A stretch of 36,740 nt of DNA from Planctomycetota bacterium (GTDB lineage: Bacteria > Planctomycetota > J058), in contig JAHBXY010000093.1 of NCBI GenBank assembly GCA_019636275.1, forward strand, positions 1 to 36,740, read 5' to 3'. Shown here piece by piece: positions 1-8,203 of the stretch. The translations under genes were made by a program, and so were the position numbers. Position 1 is the first letter of the stretch. Each line of letters opens with the position of its first letter. Under the pieces are notes generated by a model. That model made no database searches and was not told the origin of the DNA. It saw only the letters and a list, made by a program, of their open reading frames with translations.

Positions 1-2
1 TC

Positions 3-263
3 GCGCCGGCCGAGTCGGGCGCGCGGCGGAGCGCGGCGCAGGAGGAGGACGAGCCGGCGCGGATCGCCGTGCTGGCGCTCGTGGGCCTGAAGTGCACGAA
101 GACCGAGGCCCGCGAGCTCGTGCGCCGGGCCGGCGAGCGGCTCGCTGATCGAGGCGAGGGTCGCTCGGTCGAGGCGCTGACGGCGGAGGCGCTGCGGATC
201 GTCGGCGACGGCCTCATCGGGCGCGGGGTCGAGCAGGTCGACCCGGGCGCTCGGTCGGCTTAG
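3..263 (+). CDS. ruvA: Probable RuvA, C-terminal end (partial)
   Basis: The frame is open from the left edge of the window to a TAG at 261-263, so only the last ~86 codons of the gene are present. The end reads VLALVGLKCTKTEAREL followed by SVEALTAEALRIVG. This resembles domain III of RuvA (typical form ALxxLGYxxxEAxxxV ... eeLIrxALkxL), the flexible domain that contacts the RuvB motor during Holliday junction branch migration. A linker rich in Ala, Glu and Arg precedes it, as is usual for RuvA. The last ~15 residues run past the normal end of the family. The call rests on one short domain. RuvB or RuvC upstream would support it but lies outside the window. Confidence 0.5.
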   Translation, partial: APAESGARRSAAQEEDEPARIAVLALVGLKCTKTEARELVRRAGERLADRGEGRSVEALTAEALRIVGDGLIGRGVEQVDPGARSA

Positions 264-351
264 GGAGGGTCGCCGGCCACGGTCGGATCCAGAACGTGAA
301 TCGGCGTCATCAACGAGCTGCGCCGGCGACGCGGCGACCGGTACTCAGGGG

Positions 352-987
352 CCCAGCCCGTCGACGGCCTCACTCGTCGACGACGATCACCCGCCGCGAC
401 GCGCGGGCCGACGCTCACAGGAGCCAGCCCGTCGACGGCCTCCTCGTCGACGACGATCACGCCCCGCGACGCGCGGGCCGACGCTCACAGGAGCCAGCCC
501 GTCGACGGGCCTCCTCGTCGACGACGATCACCCGCCGCGACGCGCGGGTCGACGCTCTCAGGACCCAGCCCGTCGACGGCCTCGTCGTCGACGACGATCA
601 CGCCGGGCAACTCCCCCGGCCGGTGCTCACACGACCCAGCCCTTCGATTGCTTCGTCGTCGACGACGATCACGCCGGGCGACGCCCGGGCCGGGGCTCAC
701 GGACCCAGCCCGTCGGCGGCCTCGTCGTCGACGACGATCACGCCGGACAACTCCCCCGGGCGGGGCTCACACGACCCAGCCCGTCGTCGGCCTCGTCGTC
801 GACGACGATCACGCCGGGCGCCGCCCGGGCCGGTGCTCACACGAACGACCCAGCCCGGTTTCGGCCTCGTCGTCGACGACGATCACGCCGGGCGCCGCCC
901 GGGCCGGTGCTCACACGACCCAGCCCGGTTTCGGCCTCGTCGTCGACGACGATCACGCCGGGCGCCGCCCGGACCGGGGCTCACGGG
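352..987. repeat. Tandem array of nine ~70-bp palindrome-containing units
   Basis: Nine imperfect units follow each other. The shared core gacgacgatcac ends at 390, 460, 531, 601, 672, 741, 812, 886 and 956, so the spacing is 70, 71, 70, 71, 69, 71, 74 and 70. In the later units the core sits in a perfect 16-bp palindrome, tcgtcgtcgacgacga. It is usually followed by a second hairpin of the form ccgggc-gcc-gcccgg, and then by ctcac(a)cgac and cccagcccg. Because the period is not a multiple of three, no frame repeats across units, which argues against coding. The array lies between a rightward gene ending at 263 and a leftward gene ending at 1085. From 988 to 1084 the unit decays into unrecognisable sequence. 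Stretch 264-351 shows nothing recognisable. Confidence 0.9.
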
Positions 988-1084
988 CCCCACCCCGTCG
1001 CGGGGTCTGCGCTCCTCGCGGCTCGTGGGCTCGTCGCGGCGCAGCCTGTTGCGCCGACGGGACCGGTCACCGGCTCGGGGCTCG

Positions 1085-2110
1085 TCACCGCAAGGAGGGA
1101 TCCAGGAGCGTCACGTGGCGGACCAGCGGGTCCGTCGCCGTCTGGAGCGCCTGGCGGGCGGCCGCGTCGCCGAGGCGCGCCAGGGCGAGGAGGCGCGTCG
1201 GGCGGTCGCCGGGCGGCGGCGCGTCTTTTAGCAGGTAGGCGAAGAGGTCCTGGTCGCGCGGGTCGGGGGCCGCGGCGCGCAGGCCCGCGGCCGCGTTCAT
1301 GATCCGCGCGCTCGGGTCCGAATGCCCGTCGAGGAGGGCCCGCCCGAGGAGCGCCATGGCCCCGGGGGGGCACGCGTCGAGCAGCTCCGCCAGGACGCGA
1401 CGGACCGAGGGCATGTCGCGCGCCGTGGCCAGCGCGCCGAGCTGCGACTCGACGGCCTCGGGCAGCCGGCGCAGGGCGGCGAGCGTCAGGGCGCGCTGCT
1501 GCCACGGCCAGAAGTAGGTCGGGCGCAGCTGCACCGCCTCGTCCCATAGCGGCAGGGCCTCCGCGAGGCGCCCGAGGCCGTGCAGGCACTGGGCGCGCCC
1601 CTCGATGAACTCCGACCGCGTCGCACCCTCCTTCTCGGCGCGGGCCGCCCAGCGGAGGCCGTCCTCGAAGCGCCGCTCGCGCGCGGCGTCCGTCAGGAGC
1701 TCGACCGCCACCCCCTTGCGGCCTTCTGGCCAGAGCTCCCAGGCCACCTCCAGCGCGGCGGCCCGCGCGGCGCGGTCGAAGCGGTCGGCCGGGTACCAGC
1801 CCATGGCCAGCCAGCCGCGGACCTGCGGCCGTCCCCGGATGTCCTGGACGAGGTGGTCGACGACCGCCGGCGCGCGGTCGCCCACGAGCTCGCGCAGGCG
1901 CTGCGCGTCGATCCCGGCCGCCGCCGCGTCTCCGGCCAGCGCGCGGCCCAGGAGCGCCCGGGCGAGGGCGTCCGCGCGGGCGACGTCCCCCCGGCGCCGG
2001 CGATCGCGCCCTCCAGCCGCTCGGCGGCGCGGGCCGCGAGATGCGGCGCGCGCGACGGCGGCGTCCGGCGTCCGGCCGGCGAGGCCGGGGTCGGCGCGCC
2101 GAGGGCACGT
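1085..2110 (-). CDS. TPR-like C-terminal segment of the kinase (or separate TPR protein), frame-disrupted
   Basis: The frame ending at 1085 has consistent G/C third positions from about 1990 down to its stop. It encodes helical repeats such as GRAQCLHGLGRLAEALPLWD, and a following ALTLAALRRLPEAVESQLGA stretch that resembles TPR units. TPR arrays are common tails of bacterial Ser/Thr kinases and mediate protein contacts. Between about 2045 and 1990 a different frame looks coding (APHLAARAAERLEGAIAG), so the segment probably contains two indels, one near a run of six C on the plus strand around 1987. The preceding kinase segment ends at a TGA at 2108-2110. Either this is the tail of that protein cut off by frame errors, or it is an adjacent gene whose start I cannot place. 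No start codon with a Shine-Dalgarno was found. Confidence 0.5.
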   Translation of the reverse strand, partial: TCPRRADPGLAGRTPDAAVARAASRGPRRRAAGGRDRRRRGDVARADALARALLGRALAGDAAAAGIDAQRLRELVGDRAPAVVDHLVQDIRGRPQVRGWLAMGWYPADRFDRAARAAALEVAWELWPEGRKGVAVELLTDAARERRFEDGLRWAARAEKEGATRSEFIEGRAQCLHGLGRLAEALPLWDEAVQLRPTYFWPWQQRALTLAALRRLPEAVESQLGALATARDMPSVRRVLAELLDACPPGAMALLGRALLDGHSDPSARIMNAAAGLRAAAPDPRDQDLFAYLLKDAPPPGDRPTRLLALARLGDAAARQALQTATDPLVRHVTLLDPSLR

Positions 2111-4298
2111 CAGGCGCGCCAGGTCCTGGCGGCCAGCGCCCACGCGTCGACGCCCCGCGGGGCGTCGTCGCGCCGCCGCCGCTCGACGGCCGTGAAGCGG
2201 ACCCGCGGCCCCGAGGAGCCGAAGCCGGCGCGGCCCCCGCCGACGAGCGGCGCCGCCGCCACGAGCGACGCGCGCGCCCCGCCGACGACCGCCTCCCCGC
2301 GGAGGACGCCAGCGCGGCGCTCGAGCAGGAGCCAGCCGGGGGCGTCCAGCGCGGCGTCGAGCTCCGCCGTCGCGAGCTGGTCGTCGCCGCCGCGCAGGAC
2401 CAGCCGCCGGCCTGCCAGCTCGAGGGTCGCGTCGCCCAAGGCGAGCATGGGGCCCGCCGCCCTCGCCGGCGCGCGCTCGAACGCGGCCGCGACCGCGAGC
2501 GCCCCGACCTCCTCGTCGTCGCCGGGTAGGCGCGCCAGCGCGGGCGCGTCGAGCCGGCGCGGGGCGCCCTCGAGCTCGAGCCGGTGGAGCTCGAGCTCGA
2601 CCTCGACCAGGGCGAGGTTGCAGCCCGCGTCCCAGTCGGTCGCCTCCCAGCCCTCGAGGCGGTCGAGGGGCTCGCACGGCGCGTCGTCCAGGCGCACCCG
2701 CGCGCCGGGCCCGGCCCAGGGGGCGAGCTCCAGCGACTGGACGGCGGCCCCGAGCGCGAACGGCAGCGGCCCTCCGCGCGCGGCGCCCGCGAGGGAGACG
2801 GTCCCACCGCGTCCGAAGACCACGAGGTCGAGGTGTCCCTCGCCAGCGCCCTGCCAGAACGCCAGCGCGAGGTGACGGTAGTCGATCGTCGTCGGCTCGC
2901 GCACCTCGACGCGGAGCGCCGGGGCTCCCCAGCGCCCGTCGCCGAGGAGGAGCGCGAAGGGCCCGGCGTCGTCGGGCGCGAGGAGGCGGACCGTCCCGTC
3001 CGGCGCCGGTCGGACGACCGAGAAGCCGCTGGCCGGGCCCGAGAGCATGCGCGAGGGCGTCGACAGCGCCTGGAGCGCGGCCGGGTCCGGGCGGACCACC
3101 ACGCGGCCGCCCGGGCGGAGCGCGGCCTCGCCCCGGAACGCCGCCGCGAGCGCGGCCGGATCGCCGCGCAGGACCGCCTCGAGCGGCGCCGCCGTGTCGG
3201 GGCGGCCCAGAGCGCAGGCGCCTCGGGGACCGCCGGCGCGCCCTCCCCCTGGCGCCAGGTGACGCGCCAGCCGGACGCGCGACCGTCCGGCCAGGCGCGG
3301 CTCCGCGGCCTGGAGATGGCAGGCGCCGCCGCTGAGCGTCGGCGGCGGCGCCCTCCGGCCGGACGGCTTAGCCCGACCGCGGCGGCCCCCGCCGCGGCCA
3401 GGACCAGGCCGGCCACCGGCGCGTGCTGGGCGGCGCCACGGCGCGAGGCGCGCGCCGCGGGACGGAGGGCGGCCTCGAGCGCGTCGGCGAAGGCCGCGGC
3501 CGTGGGCCGCTCCTCGGGCCGCTTGGCGAGGGCCCGGGCGCACAGGTCGTCCAGCGCCGCCGGCGTGCCGGGCGTCAGCGCGCTCACCTGCGGCGGCGGC
3601 TGCTCGAGCACCTGCGCGAACACGGCGAGCGCCGACGTCCCGACGAACGGCGGGCGGCCCGTGAGGAGCGTGAACAGGGTCGCGCCGAGGGCATGGACGT
3701 CGGCGGGCGGGCCGACCGGCCCGAACGCGCCGCCGGGGTCCGCCTGCTCGGGCGGCATGAACGAGGGCGTGCCCATGACCTCGCCGGTGACGGTCAGGCG
3801 CGTCGCGCCCGCGCCGATCGAGGCCCGCCCCGGGTCGCGGCCGACGAGGCCGAAGTCGACGAGCACGGGGCGCTCGGTCCCGCGCTCGATCAGGACGTTC
3901 TGCGGCTTGACGTCGCGGTGGACGACCCCCTGCGCGTGGCACAGGGCCAGCGCCCGGGCGACCGGGGCCAGGACCCACGCCGCCCAGGCCGGCGCCGGGA
4001 CGCCGCGGCGCGAGAGCCAGGTGCCCAGGTCGTCGCCGTCGACTCGCTCCATGACCAGGTAGGGACGGCCGCGGTCGACGCCGTGGTCCAGCGCGCGCAC
4101 GAGCGCCGGGTGCGGCGGGAGGGCCTGCAGGGCGCGGGCCTCGCGCTGGAAGCGGGCGACCGCGGCCGGGTCGTGCGGCTCGAGGAGCAGCTTGAGCGCG
4201 ACCTCCCGCCCCGTGCGCCCGTCGCGCGCCAGGAGGACGACGCCCTGCCCGCCGCGGGCGAGCTCGCGCTCGACGAGATAGGGACCGACGCGCTGCAC
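2110..4298 (-). CDS. Membrane Ser/Thr protein kinase (PknB-like), frame-disrupted after the kinase domain
   Basis: From a GTG at 4298 the first ~315 codons encode a full Hanks-type kinase. Visible are the glycine loop ARGGQG (14-19), ATP-binding Lys36, the catalytic loop VVHRDVKPQN with Asp129, the DFG at 148-150, and PPEQ (182-185) in place of APE. A likely membrane helix lies at about 292-312. After ~3354 the coding signal (G/C third positions, sensible composition) moves between frames near 3354, 3265 and 3197. It then stays in one frame to a TGA at 2108-2110. That long extracytoplasmic part includes stretches such as DTAAPLEAVLRGDPAALAAA and is rich in beta-prone, carbohydrate-module-like sequence that I cannot assign to a family. 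The N-terminal half is intact and probably active. The rest is either mis-assembled or decaying. The upstream gene ends 17 bp before the start. Confidence 0.75.
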
Positions 4299-4304
4299 CC
4301 GGAG

Positions 4305-4310
4305 AGTCTA
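4305..4310 (-). promoter_or_regulatory. -10-like hexamer TAGACT six bases before the kinase GTG
   Basis: On the minus strand TAGACT is followed by CTCCGG and then the GTG start at 4298. There is no Shine-Dalgarno in the gap. A TAnnnT hexamer at this distance would place the transcription start at or next to the start codon, that is, a leaderless mRNA. No clear -35 element is visible. The inference depends on the same pattern recurring at other genes in the window. Confidence 0.4.
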
Positions 4311-4315
4311 GCGCG

Positions 4316-4978
4316 TCAGTAGACGCGCTTCAGGAGCTCGCTCGCGACGTAGCGCGCCGCCTCGGGCTCCTCCCACCAGCGCTCGACCGCCGGCGCCGGC
4401 GCCGGGCAGGAGAGCACCTCGACCCCGTGCGCCGCCGCCTCGCGGCGGAACGCCGCGGCGGCGCGCCCCGAGTGCCAGGCGTCCGTGACGAGGAGCACGG
4501 TCTTGCAGCCGCGCTCGACCAGCAGCGGCAGGGTCAGCCGGGCGTCCTCGTCGGTGGTCGCCGACTCGGTCTGGGCCACGACCCGCTCCGCGGGCACGCC
4601 GAGGCGCACGGCGTGCGCCTTCATGACCTTGCCCCAGGTGAGCTCGTCGTAGAGCTGCCCGCCCGCGGTGACGAACGGCCCGCGCGGGACGAGGCCGCGC
4701 TCCCACAGAGCGACCGCGTGGGCGATGCGCCCGCCGCGGTGGTCGCCGCCGAGGACGACCAGCGCGTCGGCCTCGCGCGGCTCGTCACGGGCCTCGAGGA
4801 GCGGCGGGATCCGCCCGAGGAGCGGGGCGCGCGCCAGGTAGAGCCCGAGCGCGAGGAGCGGCCCGAACACCAGGAGGAGCCGGCCCCAGCGGACGCGGCG
4901 GCGTGGGCGGTCGTCGTCGGCGTCGCGGCCCGGCGCCGCGGGCTCGGCCGGCCCGTCGAACCCCGGCAGGTCGGTCAC
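4316..4978 (-). CDS. YdcF/DUF218-family membrane-anchored protein
   Basis: This 220-residue protein has a charged N-terminus, one membrane helix (about 30-50, LLLVFGPLLALGLYLARAPL) and then the DUF218 fold. Family marks are ADALVVLGG near the start of the domain, the R-x-x-HAVALW stretch, TESATTDEDA and the LLVTDAWHSGRA loop. The family includes E. coli YdcF and SanA and is linked to cell-envelope functions, but its reaction is not settled. The GTG start at 4978 overlaps the TGA of the upstream amidohydrolase in a GTGA, so the two are translationally coupled. Whether the two proteins share a pathway cannot be told. The length is normal for the family. Confidence 0.8.
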   Translation of the reverse strand: MTDLPGFDGPAEPAAPGRDADDDRPRRRVRWGRLLLVFGPLLALGLYLARAPLLGRIPPLLEARDEPREADALVVLGGDHRGGRIAHAVALWERGLVPRGPFVTAGGQLYDELTWGKVMKAHAVRLGVPAERVVAQTESATTDEDARLTLPLLVERGCKTVLLVTDAWHSGRAAAAFRREAAAHGVEVLSCPAPAPAVERWWEEPEAARYVASELLKRVY

Positions 4979-6438
4979 CGGTTCGCCCCGGTCCCCTTGA
5001 GCGCGCCGGTGCGCGCCTTGTAGTCGTCGAGGCGCTCGGAGAGCCACTGGACCTGCCGGCCGATCCGCTCCGCGTCGAGGGACGTGAGCCGGTGATCGTC
5101 CTTGACCACCCGCCCGCCGGCGACGACCCAGCGCGCCTCGCTGCCGTCGCTGGCCCAGATCAGGTTCTCGACGACGTTGGTCACCTTCGTCGGGATCATG
5201 TTGGGGCGCCGCAGGTCGATCAGCACCAGGTCGGCGGCCTTGCCGGGCTCGAGGGAGCCCGCGTTCACGCCGAGGATGTTCGCCGCGTCGACGGTGATCA
5301 TCTCGAGGACCTGCTGCGCGGGGAGGTTCTCGGCCCGCTTGTGCAGGGCCTTCTGGTACTGCGACGCCAGCCGCGCGGCGGCGAGGATGTTCTGGCTGTC
5401 GGCGCTGCCCGAGCCGTCGGTCGAGATCGCCACCGGGATCCCGAGCTCGAGCATGTCCATGATCGGCGGCATGCCGGAGCCGAGGATCGTGTTGGCCAGC
5501 GGGTTGTGGACGATCCGCGTGCCCGTGTCGCGCAGGATCTTCAGGTCGTCGGGCGTCGTCTGCACCTGGTGCGCGAGGAGCGTCTTGTCGTCGAGGATCC
5601 CCAGGTCGAGGGCGTAGCGCACCTCGGTGGTCCCGTACTCGCGCTTGAACCACTCCGTCGTGCCGTGCTCCTCGGAGCTGTGCGTGTGGAACAGCGTCCC
5701 GCGCTCGCGCGACCAGGCCTTGAGCGCCTTGAGCATCTCCGGCCCGTTGCTGAACAGCTGGTCGGGGCCCGGGATCACCTGCAGGCGCGCGTCGCCCGCG
5801 TGGCGCGCGGCGGCGCGGTCGAGCCGGTCGATGGCCTGCGTGTGGGGGATGTCGAGCAGCCCCTCGAAGTAGTGCCGGTCCTGGCCGCCGACGGCGACGA
5901 TCATGCGCGTGCCGGCGCGCGCGTTGGCCTCGGCGAGCTCGTCGACGTGGTACTTGCTGTAGTTGCAGTGGTGCGTGAGCGCCGTCGTGATCCCGTAGTA
6001 GAGGTCGTCGACCTTGGCCTTGAGGTAGGTGACGAGGTGCGGCGACTCGCCGAGGTGCTCGGTGAGGCCGACCTCCTCCTCGTCGAGGAACTTCGTGAAC
6101 ACGTTCACGGCGCCGTCGAGCCAGGCGGTGAGCGGCACGTCCTTGACCATGCCGATGATCGGCGACTCGTGGTCGTGGCCGTGCGCCTTGACGAAGCCGG
6201 GCAGGAGCACGCCGTCGTGCTGCACGAGGTCGGCGAGCGTGCGCGCCGCGGCGACCCCGCCGAGCACCGAGAGCACCGGCCGCTCGGCGAGGAGGCGCCG
6301 GCCGACGTCCTCGCTGTAGGCCCCGACCTCGAGCAGCTCGTCGCCCTCCCACAGGGCGTAGCCGTCCTCGATCCGGGTCGTGCGCCCGAGGCGGTCGGAG
6401 AGGGGCAGGAGCAGGCGGGCGCGGGCGAACCAGCTCAA
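4975..6438 (-). CDS. Amidohydrolase, ATZ/TRZ-type (nucleobase or S-adenosylhomocysteine-like deaminase)
   Basis: A 487-residue metal-dependent hydrolase. The family's metal and acid residues are visible: PGFVKAHGHDHE near residue 80, FHTHSSEEHG near 250, the ALAHQ-type histidine in LLAHQVQT, and STDGSGSAD near 335. The C-terminal PGKAADLVLIDL strand is the usual cyclic amidohydrolase ending. Relatives deaminate guanine, methylthioadenosine, S-adenosylhomocysteine or triazines, and the SsnA group is linked to Mo-hydroxylase clusters. A Mo-hydroxylase operon lies 6 kb away, but nothing ties the two together. Substrate is not predictable by eye. The TTG start at 6438 is preceded by a strong AAAGGAG. 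The end overlaps the YdcF-like gene by 4 bp. Confidence 0.8.
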   Translation of the reverse strand: MSWFARARLLLPLSDRLGRTTRIEDGYALWEGDELLEVGAYSEDVGRRLLAERPVLSVLGGVAAARTLADLVQHDGVLLPGFVKAHGHDHESPIIGMVKDVPLTAWLDGAVNVFTKFLDEEEVGLTEHLGESPHLVTYLKAKVDDLYYGITTALTHHCNYSKYHVDELAEANARAGTRMIVAVGGQDRHYFEGLLDIPHTQAIDRLDRAAARHAGDARLQVIPGPDQLFSNGPEMLKALKAWSRERGTLFHTHSSEEHGTTEWFKREYGTTEVRYALDLGILDDKTLLAHQVQTTPDDLKILRDTGTRIVHNPLANTILGSGMPPIMDMLELGIPVAISTDGSGSADSQNILAAARLASQYQKALHKRAENLPAQQVLEMITVDAANILGVNAGSLEPGKAADLVLIDLRRPNMIPTKVTNVVENLIWASDGSEARWVVAGGRVVKDDHRLTSLDAERIGRQVQWLSERLDDYKARTGALKGTGANR

Positions 6439-6468
6439 GGTGGGCTCCTTTGGCCGTGGCCGGGCCCG

Positions 6469-6474
6469 ATCCTA
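6469..6474 (-). promoter_or_regulatory. -10-like TAGGAT upstream of the amidohydrolase
   Basis: TAGGAT on the minus strand lies 30 bases before the TTG start at 6438. Its first three bases are the TAG stop codon of the upstream RING gene. It fits the TAnnnT form seen before other genes here. No convincing -35 was found at 16-18 bases. Confidence 0.35.
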
Positions 6475-7209
6475 TCCCTGACGCTCACCCCGGCCAAGCA
6501 ACTCGACCCGGCCCCGTGCCGCCCGCCGGGCGCGCCGGGGCAGCGGCGGCAGCGCGGCGGAGCCGACGAACCAGGCGAGGGCGGCGACGACGCCCAGACC
6601 CAGCGCGACGACGGGTTCGCCGGTGAGCAGGAGCAGGCTCGAGGTCACGGCGCCCGAGACGCCGAGCGACGCGAGCGAGCGGGCGGCGACCGCGCGCTGG
6701 TCGGCCGTGAGGCGCGGGGGGCGGGCCGGCGGGCGGGGCGCGCCCCAGCCGTCGTGCTCGCCGCTCGGGCAGCCGCGCGTGGCGCAGCGGGCGCGGCGCG
6801 CGCGGCAGCCGAGGTGGTAGAGCGCCCCGCAGGCGGCGCAGGCGAGGCGCTCCCAGGCGAAGGCGCTGGCGACCGACAGGTGACAGGCGGGGCAGCGGCC
6901 GCCGCGCCGCCGATCGTCCACGTCGGCGAGCGCGGCGCAGCCGAGCGTGCCGCACGCGCCCAGCTCGGCCCAGCAGTCGCGGTGGTAGGCGGCGCCGCAG
7001 CCGCAGTCGTGGCGGACCGGGTCGAGCGGGTCGTGGCAGTAGGCGCAGGTCGTCGCCGAGGCGCGCTCGGACACGCGCACCAGGGTGGGCGTGAGGCGCA
7101 GCTCCAGGCGAGCCCCGGTCCCGGCGCGCAAGACGCAGCCTCCCGGGTGCGTTCGACCCTCGCTCGTCGGGAGCGTCACGGGCCGGACGCGCAGGCGCGG
7201 CCGCGTCAC
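6472..7209 (-). CDS. Double RING-finger-like membrane protein
   Basis: A 245-residue protein with two zinc-binding units of the prokaryotic RING type. The first has Cys55, 58, 69, 71, His76, Cys79, 86 and 91. The second has Cys106, 109, 124, 127, His132, Cys135, 142 and 147. The shared pattern is C-x2-C, then CxC or CxxC, then x4-H-x2-C-x6-C-x4-C. A hydrophobic region at about 185-220 (VTSSLLLL...LGLGVVAALAWFVG) probably makes one or two membrane helices. The GTG start at 7209 overlaps the TGA of the upstream gene in a GTGA. The upstream gene also has a RING unit and membrane helices, so the two probably act together at the membrane. Prokaryotic RING proteins are known as families, but their function is mostly untested. 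Ubiquitin-ligase activity is not implied. Confidence 0.75.
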   Translation of the reverse strand: MTRPRLRVRPVTLPTSEGRTHPGGCVLRAGTGARLELRLTPTLVRVSERASATTCAYCHDPLDPVRHDCGCGAAYHRDCWAELGACGTLGCAALADVDDRRRGGRCPACHLSVASAFAWERLACAACGALYHLGCRARRARCATRGCPSGEHDGWGAPRPPARPPRLTADQRAVAARSLASLGVSGAVTSSLLLLTGEPVVALGLGVVAALAWFVGSAALPPLPRRARRAARGRVELLGRGERQG

Positions 7210-8096
7210 GCGACCGCCGCGGCGAGCAGCAGGGCCAGGGCGACCCCGACCGCCCAGCCGATCGTGGCCTCGCGCATGAAGCGCACCTGGTGGGCCGCCT
7301 CGGCGGCCGCGCGCGCGCGCAGCAGCCAGATCGCGTCGCTCTCGCCCGGGACGCGGGCCGGGGGGACGGCGCGCCGGCGGACGACCTGGTAGAGGATCGG
7401 CGCGAGGCACAGCAGGGCGAACACGACCGACCAGACGCGCAGCGCCCGGTCGCTGAACGGCCGGACCACCTCCAGCTTCACCTCGCGCATGGCCTCGTCG
7501 CAGCCGACGCGTAGGACGCCGCCGTATGGCTGCCCGTGGCCCATGACGTCGGGCGGCAGGGAGCAGTCGTGGAGCTGCGGCGTGACCGACAGCCGGCACG
7601 CGAGCGGCAGCACCGCCGTCTCGCCCGGCGCGACCTCGAGCTCGGGCGGCTTCGGGGGCTCGAGCCAGTCCGGCGGGTCGTGGAGGCGCACGCGGCGGGG
7701 CCGGTCGGTGCCGTTGTGCACGCGGAGGGCGAAGCGGACCTCGTCGCCGCCACGCTCGGCGAGCACCCCCAGCCCGGGCTCGGCCGTGAGCCAGGTGGCC
7801 TGCTCTCCCTGCAGCGCCATGTCGTAGACGGCGACCCCGTCCTCGACGACGCGGAGCCGGGCGGACGCGCGGGGGCGCGGAGGCGCGGCCTCGACGCCCG
7901 CGCCCGGCGGGCCGACGAACGCCGCCTCACCGCACGCCCCGCAGGCGCCGTGCTCGGCCCAGCACCCGGCGTGGTGGCGGGCGAGGCAGCCCTCGCAGGC
8001 GACCCAGCCGCCGGCCGCGCGGTCGACCGCGTCGTGGCAGAACGGGCAGCGCGTGGGCGCCGCCCCCTGGAACCTGACCTGCGCCGCGTCGGACAC
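7206..8096 (-). CDS. RING-finger-like membrane protein with extracellular-type beta domain
   Basis: Reading from a GTG at 8096 gives 296 residues. An N-terminal RING-like unit uses Cys17, 20, 34, 37, His42, Cys45, 52 and 55. A beta-rich middle (about 75-205) contains VHNGTDRPRRVRLHDPPDW and ELEVAPGETAVLPL, and looks like an Ig-like or DUF11-like fold. Two hydrophobic helices follow, VWSVVFALLCLAPILYQVV and a C-terminal WAVGVALALLLAAAVA. A longer reading from 8174 is open, but its Arg-rich start is unlike a real N-terminus. A TACCAT hexamer seven bases before the GTG supports 8096. The gene overlaps the next RING gene by 4 bp. I do not recognise the middle domain. Confidence 0.7.
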   Translation of the reverse strand: MSDAAQVRFQGAAPTRCPFCHDAVDRAAGGWVACEGCLARHHAGCWAEHGACGACGEAAFVGPPGAGVEAAPPRPRASARLRVVEDGVAVYDMALQGEQATWLTAEPGLGVLAERGGDEVRFALRVHNGTDRPRRVRLHDPPDWLEPPKPPELEVAPGETAVLPLACRLSVTPQLHDCSLPPDVMGHGQPYGGVLRVGCDEAMREVKLEVVRPFSDRALRVWSVVFALLCLAPILYQVVRRRAVPPARVPGESDAIWLLRARAAAEAAHQVRFMREATIGWAVGVALALLLAAAVA

Positions 8097-8103
8097 CGTG
8101 GGG

Positions 8104-8109
8104 ATGGTA
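8104..8109 (-). promoter_or_regulatory. -10-like TACCAT seven bases before a GTG start
   Basis: On the minus strand TACCAT is followed by ccccacg and the GTG at 8096, with no Shine-Dalgarno. It is one of several TAnnnT-start arrangements in this window that suggest a leaderless transcript. Confidence 0.4.
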
Positions 8110-8203
8110 GCCGGCGGGCCCGCGCCGCGCCGCCAGCGCCGGGCGGTTGCGACCGCGGCGCAGGCGGTCACCATCCTGGGGCGCGCCGCCGCAGGAGCCG
8201 CCC

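Noticed and set aside
352..987. CRISPR array
   Set aside because: Units are contiguous, with no unique spacers of constant length and no cas genes. The conserved part spans nearly the whole unit.
296..1231. Long open frames through the 70-bp array with repeated VDDDHA-like peptides
   Set aside because: The repeat period is not a multiple of three, so each unit is read in a different frame. The peptide repetition comes from the palindrome, and third positions do not behave as coding.
6472..8096. A ubiquitin-like conjugation system built on the RING proteins
   Set aside because: No E1-like, E2-like, JAB protease or ubiquitin-like gene was found in the window, so RING-like zinc folds alone do not support it.
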